From: an uncultured Desulfuromonadales bacterium
Lineage (GTDB): Bacteria > Desulfobacterota > Desulfuromonadia > Desulfuromonadales > Trichloromonadaceae
Direction: 5' to 3'
Assembly: GCA_945787465.1 (NCBI GenBank)
Contig: CALZIZ010000003.1
Location: forward strand, 1-35,694
DNA length: 35,694 nucleotides
The notes beneath the pieces were generated by a model. It was not told the origin of the DNA. It did not search any database and saw only the letters and a program-made list of their open reading frames with translations. How positions within the stretch are numbered: the first letter of the stretch is position 1; each line of letters begins with the position of its first letter. The translations under genes were made by a program, and so were the position numbers. Below, piece by piece: positions 1 to 7,026 of this stretch.

Positions 1-111
1 CGTGCTGCAGGCAATGATTTTGCCTGTATACTGGGTCTCCTTGTTTTCAAGGTATTTTTCTCCGCCCGCCTTCACGGCGTTGCAGATCTCCTCAAATTCT
101 TTCCTTTTCAT
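1..111 (-). CDS. Unidentified protein, N-terminal fragment (runs off the window)
   Basis: The reverse strand opens with ATG at 111 and stays open for 37 codons to the window edge. The peptide begins MKRKEFEEICNAVKAGGEKY and is charged, with no signal peptide or membrane segment. A good ribosome binding site (AAGGAG) lies about 8 bases upstream, around 119-125. I do not recognise the family from this fragment. The gene points away from the antiporter operon, so the 1 kb between them probably carries both sets of upstream signals. Confidence comes from the start context only. Confidence 0.6.
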   Translation of the reverse strand, partial: MKRKEFEEICNAVKAGGEKYLENKETQYTGKIIACST

Positions 112-267
112 GGCTTGGCTCCTTTTTGCGCTCATGTTCGTTGTGTGCCCGGTCCGGCCCGAGCCAGTCTCCGGATAGGATCATTATAACAGGGCTACAG
201 GAAAAACAACGCCGGATCAGTGGGTTGGCCTCCGGGGGGAATGTCCTGCCGTGGGTTTTGCCAACGG

Positions 268-358
268 GAACTCAGAAGCCAGAAGGTAAAATACAGAAGA
301 AAATCTCTACTTCTTTTTCGTTGTTTTTTTCTGTATTCTGAATTCTGTATTTTCAATT
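268..358. repeat. Degenerate inverted-repeat element, CAGAAT family
   Basis: A left arm (268-303) rich in CAGAAG/CAGAA words faces a right arm (323-358) rich in TTCTGTATTCTG words. Their reverse complements match imperfectly, best at the inner ends (AATACAGAA). The local low-complexity sequence is unlike coding DNA. It resembles short non-autonomous intergenic repeats but has no visible target-site duplication or transposase. Confidence 0.5.
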
Positions 359-808
359 CCCCAAAATCGACCGCTGAATCATTTAGAGGTCGGTGTTTTA
401 GAGGCCATTTAGCGTCAACTGGAGCCAAGTGCATAAGCAGATTATGCAATTTCCCCATCAAAAAGATAGGCCGTTCTATTTGGACATGCCCGGTTCCCAG
501 GTCCGCAATCGACGCCCGGTCATCGTGAAATCCCCTGGTCGGTTCCAAAAAATGTCTGTCAGAGCTTTAATCTGAATAAAAATTCCGAAGCCTGGGATTG
601 GCGAAAAATCGCCAAGAGCAGTCCTTGCAGTCTGCGGGTCGGGCGAAAAATGGTAAAAGTTAACGATTCTTGTTGATTGCACGCTTGTTTCCATTTGTTT
701 TGTTGCGGTTTGTGCCACATTTTGTCTTTGGGCTGAAACTGATAGTGGACCTTTGTTTCGAGGGGCAGGCTGCAATTGGCCATTTTTTTTGCGGTGGCTG
801 AGTTAGGT

Positions 809-837
809 TTAGCAGGAATGACTTTGTCTGCTATAAT
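809..837 (+). promoter_or_regulatory. Possible sigma-70 promoter for the antiporter operon
   Basis: A perfect -10 hexamer TATAAT lies at 832-837. The sequence 17 bases upstream (809-814, TTAGCA) matches the -35 consensus at four of six positions. It would give a leader of about 315 bases before the first antiporter gene. The -10 is convincing but the -35 is mediocre. Confidence 0.35.
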
Positions 838-1158
838 GTCTGAGCCTCTGTTTTACTGGTCGCTCTTATTTTGCCATTTGGTAAAACGAAGTTCTGTTTG
901 GTTATGGTGAAAAACGCACTTACTATGGTGCTGAATTTTAACGGTGAAGTTCTGCTTAAGTAAGTCAGGACGATGTGCCGGAATTTCTTGACCGCCTTCT
1001 CTTTGGCATGGTAAGTAAAAGGCGTTTTGTTTTTCGATTTGCTTGTGGCCTTTTAATTGCATATCGTTGGGGCTGTCGAATAAATTCCTGGTCTCTTTGG
1101 GGCCTTGCATTTGCTGGCGCCCTGTTGATATCGGGCTGTTTTGTGGAGGGTTGGGGCT

Positions 1159-1638
1159 ATGGCCAAAATTGCCACTTTTTTTATCATGCTTGCCTTCTGG
1201 GTAATCATGTCGGGGATGTTTGATCCCTTTCATCTTTCCCTCGGGGTGGTTTCCTGTCTGCTGGTTGCCCATTTCAGCCACGAACTCCTCTTTTACGGGG
1301 AGAGCAAGTCCTGGGGGAAGGGCATTCTGGGAATAATCCTCTATTTCCCCTGGCTTTTCTGGGAGATTGTGCTCGCCAATCTGCAGGTCGCGTATATCGT
1401 GCTCCATCCACGGATGCTCGATATGATCGATCCCCGCCTGTTTCGTTTCAAGACAACCCTCAAGAGGCCGATCTCCAAGGTCACTTTCGCCCAGTCGATC
1501 ACCCTGACTCCCGGGACGATCACCGTAAATATCCATGAGGACGAATTTCTGGTTTATGCCCTGACCCAGGACGCTGCCGAATCCCTGCCCGGGGATATGG
1601 AGCGAAAGGTCGCGGCGGCTTTGGAAGGGGACGCATGA
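1159..1638 (+). CDS. mnhE: Mrp-type Na+/H+ antiporter subunit E
   Basis: This 159-residue protein is the small MrpE/MnhE (MbhA-type) subunit of the multisubunit cation/proton antiporter in the inner membrane. The N-terminal half is hydrophobic, with segments around residues 5-40 and 55-80. A soluble tail follows with the family-typical stretch TLTPGTITVNI and a following acidic segment. A frame extension back to 1141 exists, but ATG at 1159 has GGAGGG about 9 bases upstream and gives the normal family N-terminus, so I chose it. The stop overlaps the start of the next gene by 4 bases (ATGA), implying translational coupling. It is the first gene of a tightly packed operon. Confidence 0.93.
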   Translation: MAKIATFFIMLAFWVIMSGMFDPFHLSLGVVSCLLVAHFSHELLFYGESKSWGKGILGIILYFPWLFWEIVLANLQVAYIVLHPRMLDMIDPRLFRFKTTLKRPISKVTFAQSITLTPGTITVNIHEDEFLVYALTQDAAESLPGDMERKVAAALEGDA

Positions 1639-1922
1639 TGGAGCAGTTTTTTCTTGCTTCCGGTATCGCTCTGGTTTTGCTGATGGCTCTTTCCCTCTAC
1701 CGGGTGGTCGCGGGGCCGACCGTTCTGGACCGGATTCTCGGCGGCAATGTTATCGGCACCAAGACCACGGTGCTGTTGCTGATCATCGGGGTTCTTTTCG
1801 ACAATGTCGGCATGTTTGTCGATATTGCCATCGCATACGCCATGCTCAACTTCATTGCCACTCTCGGTGCGGCCAAGTACTTTTTGCGCCGCGGCAGTGT
1901 GCATCTCGAAGACGCTGAATAA
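1635..1922 (+). CDS. mnhF: Mrp-type Na+/H+ antiporter subunit F
   Basis: This 95-residue protein has three predicted membrane helices and matches the MrpF/MnhF (MbhB) family. The conserved loop AGPTVLDRILGGNVIGTK and the helix containing DNVGMFVDIAIAYAMLNFIA are characteristic. It is a structural subunit of the antiporter complex. Two adjacent ATG codons (1635 and 1638) are possible starts. The first overlaps the mnhE stop. mnhG follows after 12 bases. Confidence 0.93.
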   Translation: MMEQFFLASGIALVLLMALSLYRVVAGPTVLDRILGGNVIGTKTTVLLLIIGVLFDNVGMFVDIAIAYAMLNFIATLGAAKYFLRRGSVHLEDAE

Positions 1923-1934
1923 AGGAGGCCGGGG

Positions 1935-2258
1935 ATGTCGATTGTGTCTGCCCTGCTGATCACTGCGGGTCTGTTCTTTTTTGCCGTCGGGACGCTGGGG
2001 CTTCTCAGGTTCCCTGACTTCTATACCCGTCTCCATGCCGCCGGCAAGTGCGATTCGTTTGCCTCGGTGCTGGTGGCGGCCGGGGTTGCCTGCTATGCCC
2101 TCGGGGATTTTTCCTTCGGCAATTTTCTGGTCTTTGTCAAAATTCTTTTCATTGCGGTGTTGGTCTTCGTGGCCAGTCCCACAGCGACCCATGCGGTGAC
2201 CGAGGCGGCCCTTATTGTCGGCGTTGAGCCCTGGTCGAAGGAGAAGAAAAAGAAATGA
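1935..2258 (+). CDS. mnhG: Mrp-type Na+/H+ antiporter subunit G
   Basis: This 107-residue protein has three hydrophobic segments and is an MrpG/MnhG (MbhC) subunit. The motif GLLRFPDFYTRLHAAGK after the first helix is the family signature. A strong ribosome binding site (AGGAGG) precedes ATG 1935. The C-terminus ends in a lysine-rich tail (EKKKK). The end overlaps the next gene by 4 bases (ATGA), as elsewhere in this operon. Confidence 0.93.
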   Translation: MSIVSALLITAGLFFFAVGTLGLLRFPDFYTRLHAAGKCDSFASVLVAAGVACYALGDFSFGNFLVFVKILFIAVLVFVASPTATHAVTEAALIVGVEPWSKEKKKK

Positions 2259-2500
2259 TCTGGCAGCTGGACCTTCTTATCCTGGCCTTAGTCGTGATTT
2301 GTGCCCTGGCGGTCATCAACGTCAAGGACCTGCTTTCAGCAACGGTTATCTTCGGGGTCTACAGTTTTTTGATGTGCCTGCTCTGGGCTGAGATGGGCGC
2401 CGTCGATGTGGCCTTCACCGAGGCGACCGTCGGGGCGGGGATCAGTACTGTACTCTTTCTCGCCGCGATTCTGCGGACCAGCCGGAGGAGCAAGGATTGA
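2255..2500 (+). CDS. DUF4040/MbhD-like subunit (first half of the MrpA C-terminus)
   Basis: This 81-residue, three-helix membrane protein corresponds to the MbhD subunit of membrane-bound hydrogenase, which in standard Mrp antiporters is fused into the C-terminal part of MrpA. The diagnostic segment is VAFTEATVGAGISTVLFLAA. It lies between mnhG and the MbhE-like gene, the position it holds in archaeal mbh operons. In Mrp/Mbh structures this region lies next to the proposed ion path. The free-standing form shows that MrpA is split here. It is coupled to both neighbours by overlapping start and stop codons. Confidence 0.88.
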   Translation: MIWQLDLLILALVVICALAVINVKDLLSATVIFGVYSFLMCLLWAEMGAVDVAFTEATVGAGISTVLFLAAILRTSRRSKD

Positions 2501-2769
2501 AAACGCTAGCATTACTGGCTACCCTGGTGACCGGCGGCATCCTCTTTTATGGCACCATGGATTTCCCCGCCTGGGGTGATCCCCAATCCCCCGCAAGCAC
2601 CCACCTCTCTCCGGTCTATATCGAAAAGGGCGTGGAGCAGACCCATGTGCCCAATATCGTCACGGCGGTGCTCGGGGACTACAGGGCGTATGACACCATG
2701 TTCGAGACGGTGGTCATATACTGTGCCGGGATGGCGGTCGTCAGCGTCCTGAGAAGGAGCAAGGAATGA
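2497..2769 (+). CDS. MbhE-like subunit (second half of the MrpA C-terminus)
   Basis: This 90-residue protein has two membrane helices separated by an extracytoplasmic loop. The segment NIVTAVLGDYRAYDTMFETV matches the MbhE family, normally the extreme C-terminus of MrpA. Its start is TTG at 2497, overlapping the previous stop (TTGA), with GGAGGAG just upstream. No ATG lies nearby in frame, so the rare start is likely real. It is coupled to the next gene by a 4-base overlap at 2766. The role is inferred from the family: completing the ion-conducting core together with the MbhD-like subunit. Confidence 0.85.
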   Translation: MKTLALLATLVTGGILFYGTMDFPAWGDPQSPASTHLSPVYIEKGVEQTHVPNIVTAVLGDYRAYDTMFETVVIYCAGMAVVSVLRRSKE

Positions 2770-3245
2770 AGCTGCTGAAAGAGAGGGCAGGGGGGCGTGG
2801 GGTCGGCGAGAGCCCGATCGTCCAGACCGGTGTCCGGCTGATGGTTCCTTTTCTTCAGCTGTTCGGACTCTATGTCATCGTCCATGGCCATTACAGCCCC
2901 GGCGGTGGGTTTCAGGGCGGGGTCGCCCTGGGCGCCTCCTTCATCCTGCTGGCCCTGGCCTTTGACATGAAGACCTCGTTGAGATTTTTCTCCGAGGGGG
3001 CAAATAATCTGATGGGCAATGCCGGGGCCCTGATCTTTACCGGGGTCGGCGCTTTGTGCGCCATCATGGGAGGGCTTTTTCTCGACTACAGCGCCCTGGA
3101 CAGGATCATCCCCATGGGGCCGATCGAATGGCGCTCTTTCGGGATTTTTCTGGTCGAGGTCGGCGTCGGCCTTGCGGTCATGAGCATCATGGCATCGCTG
3201 TTCTGGGATCTGGCCTCGGGTGGCGAGATGGATGAGGGGCTTTGA
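2766..3245 (+). CDS. mnhB: Mrp-type Na+/H+ antiporter subunit B
   Basis: This 159-residue protein has four hydrophobic segments and the MnhB/MrpB (MbhF) signature: YVIVHGHYSPGGGFQGGVAL at roughly residues 37-56. AGGAG lies just upstream of ATG 2766. The N-terminal 20 residues are basic and glycine-rich before the first helix. It is part of the antiporter membrane complex. The stop is followed by a single base and then the mnhC start. Confidence 0.93.
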   Translation: MKLLKERAGGRGVGESPIVQTGVRLMVPFLQLFGLYVIVHGHYSPGGGFQGGVALGASFILLALAFDMKTSLRFFSEGANNLMGNAGALIFTGVGALCAIMGGLFLDYSALDRIIPMGPIEWRSFGIFLVEVGVGLAVMSIMASLFWDLASGGEMDEGL

Positions 3246-3246
3246 T

Positions 3247-3636
3247 ATGGAATTGATTGTTCAGGAAATAGTGGCCAAGTACAATTACTGGCTCTATGTC
3301 ATTCTGATGATGATCGGCTTTTACGCCATGATCGGCAAGCGCAACCTGGTCAAGAAGTTGTTGGGATTGAACATCTTTCAGACCGCGATCATTCTTTTTT
3401 TTGTGTCTATCGGCGTCAAGCGCGGCGGGGCTATCCCGATCCTCGACAAGTACGAGGTGCTCAAGCACGGCGTTGATGCGACCCAGGTGGTCAACCCCCT
3501 GCCCCATGTGCTGATGCTGACGGCGATCGTCGTTTCGGTCAGCGTCACCGGGGTGGCCCTGGCGATTCTGCAGCGCATATTCCGAGAATACGGCACCCTC
3601 GAAGAGGATGAAATCCTGGAGAAGATCGGCAAATGA
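3247..3636 (+). CDS. mnhC: Mrp-type Na+/H+ antiporter subunit C
   Basis: This 129-residue, three-helix protein is homologous to MrpC/MbhG and to NuoK of complex I. Family features include GLNIFQTAIILFFVSIG in the second helix, a periplasmic loop, and a third helix around VLMLTAIVVSVSVTGVALAI. The frame is open from 3220, but ATG 3247, directly after the mnhB stop, gives the normal N-terminus, with GAGGGG about 8 bases upstream. It couples to mnhD through an ATGA overlap. Confidence 0.92.
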   Translation: MELIVQEIVAKYNYWLYVILMMIGFYAMIGKRNLVKKLLGLNIFQTAIILFFVSIGVKRGGAIPILDKYEVLKHGVDATQVVNPLPHVLMLTAIVVSVSVTGVALAILQRIFREYGTLEEDEILEKIGK

Positions 3637-5120
3637 AAGTATCCAATCTTCATATGTTCGTCCTCGCTGCGCCCCTTATGACCGCTTTTGCTGTCAATAT
3701 TCTGGGGCGCATCTCCCGCAAATGGATCGCCCCCCTTGCCCTGGGGGCCCTTTCGCTTTCCACGGTGCTTTCCTGCGTGGTGCTTCTGAGGGTGCTGCGC
3801 GACGGGGCCCTGAGCTACACCGTTGGCAACTGGCAGCCGCCCTTCGGCATTGAGCTGGTGGTCGACCCGCTGAGCGCCCTGATGATGGTTCTGATCAGTG
3901 CGGTTGCGCTGGTGGCAACCTTTTCCGCCCTCAAGAGCGTAGAGCGCGAACAGCCCGGGCGCGAACACCTTTTTTTTACGCTCTACCTGATTCTGATCGC
4001 GGGGCTGATCGGCCTGGTGCTCACCGGAGACGCCTTCAACCTCTACGTGCTTCTGGAGATCACCTCCATCACCTCCTACGGCCTGATCGCCATGGGCAAG
4101 GGGCGCGCTCCGCTGTCGAGCTTCAACTACATCATCATGGGATCGATCGGCGCCTGTTTCTACCTTCTGGGGGTCGGTTATCTCTATATCCTGACCGGCT
4201 CGCTCAACATGGCCGACATCGCCCAGATCATTCCCACGCTCAGTCAGCCCGCCGCGCTGGCGACCTCCTTCGGTTTCATCATGGTCGGCCTGTGGGTCAA
4301 GATGGCCCTCTTTCCCCTTCATGGATGGTTGCCCAACGCCTACTCGCTGGCTCCGACGGGCGCCGGCGTCATGGTCGCCCCCCTGATGACCAAGGTCACC
4401 GTTTACCTGATGATCCGGGTCATTTTCTCGGTCTATTCGCCCGATTACGCATTCTTCTTGCACCCGGGCGTTCAGTCGGCCATCGTGGGGGTTGCCACCC
4501 TGGCGATTTTCTGTGCTTCGGCCCTGGCCCTGGCCCAGCGTGACCTGTGCCGGATGTTGACCTACATCATCGTTGCCGAGGTCGGTTATATGGTGGGGGG
4601 CGTCTGGCTGGCCAACACACAGGGCTTGACCGGATCGATCCTGCACATCGTCAACGACGCGCTGATGACCCTGTGCCTTTTCCTGGCCGCATCGGCCATC
4701 GTTTATCGCACCGGCAGCCTCAGCTTCGATTCCCTTTCGGGGCTTTACCGCCGGATGCCGGTGACGATGGCGGCTTTTACCGTTGGGGCGTTTTCGATGA
4801 TCGGGGTGCCGCCGACCTGCGGGTTTTTCAGCAAGTGGTACCTCATCCTCGGCGGTATCGAGGCCGGCCAGTGGGGCTATGTGGTGGCGCTGCTGTTCAG
4901 CAGCCTGGTCAACGCCGTGCTGTTTTTCCGGATCATCGAAATCGCCTATTTTCGCACCGGCGAGGCAGGCCATGGCCACGAGGCGGTCAAGGTCGAAGAG
5001 GCGCCGTTGATGATGCTCAAGCCCCTGGTGCTCACCGCAATCGCCTTGATCGTGGTCGGGTTCAGCTCGGGGCAGATCGTCAGCGGAGTAATCAGTCAGG
5101 CCATTTCCGGAATATTTTAA
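3633..5120 (+). CDS. mnhD: Mrp-type antiporter subunit D (first of three paralogues)
   Basis: This 495-residue polytopic protein belongs to the proton-pumping MrpD/MbhH/NuoN family. The conserved channel residues are visible: Glu142 in LLEITSITSYG, Lys223 in WVKMALFPLHGWLP, and Lys254 in MTKVTVYLMIR. By position these align with Glu137, Lys219 and Lys250 of Bacillus MrpD. The gene sits in the MbhH position. The C-terminus has a histidine/acidic loop (GEAGHGHEAVKVEEAP) before the last helix. It is expected to translocate protons or cations across the inner membrane. A 153-bp spacer follows, the only real gap in the operon. Confidence 0.92.
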   Translation: MKVSNLHMFVLAAPLMTAFAVNILGRISRKWIAPLALGALSLSTVLSCVVLLRVLRDGALSYTVGNWQPPFGIELVVDPLSALMMVLISAVALVATFSALKSVEREQPGREHLFFTLYLILIAGLIGLVLTGDAFNLYVLLEITSITSYGLIAMGKGRAPLSSFNYIIMGSIGACFYLLGVGYLYILTGSLNMADIAQIIPTLSQPAALATSFGFIMVGLWVKMALFPLHGWLPNAYSLAPTGAGVMVAPLMTKVTVYLMIRVIFSVYSPDYAFFLHPGVQSAIVGVATLAIFCASALALAQRDLCRMLTYIIVAEVGYMVGGVWLANTQGLTGSILHIVNDALMTLCLFLAASAIVYRTGSLSFDSLSGLYRRMPVTMAAFTVGAFSMIGVPPTCGFFSKWYLILGGIEAGQWGYVVALLFSSLVNAVLFFRIIEIAYFRTGEAGHGHEAVKVEEAPLMMLKPLVLTAIALIVVGFSSGQIVSGVISQAISGIF

Positions 5121-5166
5121 GGTCGAGGGGCGGGCAGCAGAGGCTGTCCCTGGCTCCTTACGGTTT

Positions 5167-5201
5167 GCACACTGCCGTGGCGGGTCAAAACCCCACCGTG
5201 C
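5167..5201 (+). other. Stem-loop in the spacer between the first two D subunits
   Basis: Nested complementary segments (GCAC...GTGC outside, GTG...CAC, then GGGT-CAAA-ACCC at the tip) can fold into an interrupted hairpin. Only a short TTTT follows, so it is a poor intrinsic terminator. It could be a processing or stability element in the transcript. Support is by eye only. Confidence 0.3.
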
Positions 5202-5229
5202 GACTTTTGACTTAAACTAGAGGCGGGGG

Positions 5230-5274
5230 ATGAAAACTTCTCAGGCCTCACTCTTCACAGGTTCAGAGTTATAA
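5230..5274 (+). CDS. Possible 14-codon leader peptide
   Basis: A short frame (MKTSQASLFTGSEL) begins at ATG 5230 after a purine-rich stretch (GAGGCGGGGG). Its TAA overlaps the ATG of the next gene by one base (TAATG). The downstream gene has no strong ribosome binding site of its own immediately upstream, so translation of the small frame could deliver ribosomes to it. There is no evidence that the peptide has a function. It may be chance. Confidence 0.3.
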   Translation: MKTSQASLFTGSEL

Positions 5275-6746
5275 TGACCTACCAACAGTCCATTCTGCCC
5301 CTGGCGGCCATTCTGATCTCCCTGCTGGGAGCGATCCCGATCATGCTCTCGGGCCGTAAGCCCAACCTGCGTGAGAGCTGGACCCTGTTAGCGGCCCTCG
5401 GCAAGGTGATCATCGTTGCTTCGTTGCTGCCGGCGGTGCTGGCAGGCGGCGGATATGAATTCGTCATTGCCGAGGTGATTCCCGGGGTGCCCATTATGCT
5501 GCGGGTCGACGCCATGGGGATGTTTTTCGCCCTGGTCGCTTCGATTCTCTGGTTTTTCACCTCGCTCTACTCGATCGGCTACATGCGCTCGCTTAACGAG
5601 CACGCCCAGACCCGCTATTTCGCCTCCTTTGCGGTGGCGATCTCCTCGACCCTCGGGGTGGCTTTCGCCGGCAACCTGCTGACCCTCTACCTGTTCTACG
5701 AGATGCTTTCGCTCTCGACCTACCCGCTGGTCACCCATGAGCAGAACGCTGAGGCGCGCAATTCGGGGCGCAAGTACCTGACCTATATTCTCGGCACCTC
5801 CATCGGTCTGGCGTTGCCGGCGATGCTGATCGTTTATTCGCTGGCCGGAACCCTCGATTTCAAGATCGGCGGGGTGCTCGCCGGAACCGGTGCCACGCCG
5901 CAGACCCTGGCGCTGGTCCTGGTGCTGTTTCTGTTCGGGTTCGCCAAGTCGGGGATCATGCCGTTTCACGGCTGGCTGCCGGCGGCGATGGTTGCGCCGA
6001 CCCCGGTCAGTTCTTTTCTGCACGGCGTTGCCGTGGTCAAGGTCGGGGTCTTTTCGATCCTGCGGGTGATTTTTCATATCTTTGGTCCGGATCTGCTCCT
6101 CGAGGTCAACCTGGGGGCGATCATCACCACCCTGGCTTCGGTCACTATCCTGGTCGCCTCGCTGGTCGCGCTGACCCAGGACAACCTGAAGCGGCGGCTG
6201 GCCTATTCGACCATCGGCCAACTCTCTTACATGATTCTTGGCGCCGGAATGCTCTCGGCGGCCGGGATGACCGGCGGCCTGCTGCACATCGCCATGCACG
6301 CCTTCGGCAAGATCACCCTGTTCTTCTGTGCCGGGGCGATCTATGTCGCAGCGGGAAAAAAATATATCAGTCAGATGGACGGGCTCGGCCGACGCATGCC
6401 CTTGACCTATCTGGCGTTCATGTTTGGTTCGATCAGCATTATCGGCATGCCGCCGCTCGGCGGTTTTATCAGCAAGTGGAACCTGGTGATCGGCGCGGTC
6501 AGCAGCGATCAGCTGATTCTGCTGCTGGTGCTGCTGGTCAGTTCGCTGCTCAACGCCGCCTACTTTCTGCCGATCGTCTACCGCGGTTTCTTCGCCAAAG
6601 CGGCCGACCCGGTTTTTGAAGAGGGGGTCAAGGAGGCGCCGTTGTTCTGCCTGGCGCCATTGATGGTAACCGCCTGCGCATCCCTGGCGCTGTTTTTCTA
6701 TCCGGATATCTTTGTCCGGTTGGCCCAACTGGCCTTGTTTCCTTAG
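5274..6746 (+). CDS. Mrp/complex I-type antiporter subunit (second D paralogue)
   Basis: This 490-residue polytopic protein belongs to the NuoL/M/N-MrpA/D superfamily. Key residues are present: Glu143 in LFYEMLSLSTYPLV, Lys225 in AKSGIMPFHGWLP, and Lys256 in VVKVGVFSILRVIF. It is a distinct paralogue of the preceding gene. The start at ATG 5274 overlaps a possible leader frame. The third helix block continues into MPPLGGFISKWNL, typical of the family's TM12 region. It probably forms a second ion-translocating module in the same complex. Whether it substitutes for the missing N-terminal MrpA domain is inference. Confidence 0.88.
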   Translation: MTYQQSILPLAAILISLLGAIPIMLSGRKPNLRESWTLLAALGKVIIVASLLPAVLAGGGYEFVIAEVIPGVPIMLRVDAMGMFFALVASILWFFTSLYSIGYMRSLNEHAQTRYFASFAVAISSTLGVAFAGNLLTLYLFYEMLSLSTYPLVTHEQNAEARNSGRKYLTYILGTSIGLALPAMLIVYSLAGTLDFKIGGVLAGTGATPQTLALVLVLFLFGFAKSGIMPFHGWLPAAMVAPTPVSSFLHGVAVVKVGVFSILRVIFHIFGPDLLLEVNLGAIITTLASVTILVASLVALTQDNLKRRLAYSTIGQLSYMILGAGMLSAAGMTGGLLHIAMHAFGKITLFFCAGAIYVAAGKKYISQMDGLGRRMPLTYLAFMFGSISIIGMPPLGGFISKWNLVIGAVSSDQLILLLVLLVSSLLNAAYFLPIVYRGFFAKAADPVFEEGVKEAPLFCLAPLMVTACASLALFFYPDIFVRLAQLALFP

Positions 6747-6759
6747 GCTGAGGTGAGTG

Positions 6760-7026
6760 ATGGACTCAGAGAATAAAAAACCCGAAGTCTGGACCTGGTT
6801 CGATCATCCGCAGAATATCAAGCGACTGAAGATCGGCTTTTATATCCTCCTGGTATTGCTGGTGCTGCCTGACTTTTTCATGCATAAGCACACCCTGTTC
6901 TCCTCCGTCGAGGGGTGGCCGGGATTCTACGCCCTGTTCGGTTTTATCTCCTGCGTGGCGATTATCCTGATCTCCAAGCTGCTCGGCTTCGTTCTGAAGA
7001 AAAAAGAGGATTACTATGACCGCTAG
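6760..7026 (+). CDS. Small two-helix membrane protein of the antiporter operon
   Basis: This 88-residue protein has a charged N-terminus (DSENKKPEVWTWFDHPQNIK), two hydrophobic helices (about residues 28-45 and 57-80) and a basic/acidic tail (KKKEDYYDR). I do not recognise it as a standard Mrp subunit. It lies between two large antiporter subunits, its start is 13 bases after the previous stop, and it overlaps the next gene by 11 bases, so it is certainly co-transcribed. GTG 6757 is an alternative start. ATG 6760 sits better behind AGGTGA. It may be an accessory or assembly subunit. Confidence 0.8.
   Translation: MDSENKKPEVWTWFDHPQNIKRLKIGFYILLVLLVLPDFFMHKHTLFSSVEGWPGFYALFGFISCVAIILISKLLGFVLKKKEDYYDR

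Larger units (their letters stand above)
112..1158. other. Long non-coding stretch upstream of the antiporter operon
   Basis: This stretch of about 1 kb is visibly richer in A and T than the genes on either side. The open frames in it are short, lack ribosome binding sites and do not resemble known proteins. It contains an inverted-repeat element (268-358), a small perfect hairpin with 7-bp arms TTGGCGA/TCGCCAA around AAAA (598-615), and a possible promoter (809-837). Nothing else could be supported. Confidence 0.6.

Noticed and set aside
776-792. Sigma-54-like promoter (TTGGCC...TTTTGC)
   Set aside because: There are 11 bases between the GG and GC elements instead of the required 10, so binding is unlikely.
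904-963. Short 19-codon frame in the antiporter leader
   Set aside because: There is no ribosome binding site, no coupling to the next gene and no recognisable leader-peptide pattern.
975-1223. Plus-strand 82-codon hydrophobic frame upstream of mnhE
   Set aside because: It lacks a ribosome binding site and overlaps the mnhE start in another frame. The hydrophobic stretch is likely due to T-rich sequence.
853-1536. Minus-strand open frame of 227 codons before and opposite mnhE
   Set aside because: It overlaps a certain antiporter gene, has no ribosome binding site and has no family features.
3378-4979. Minus-strand open frame of 533 codons opposite mnhC and mnhD
   Set aside because: It is a compositional shadow, rich in His, Gln, Arg and Asp, of a hydrophobic membrane protein gene on the plus strand.
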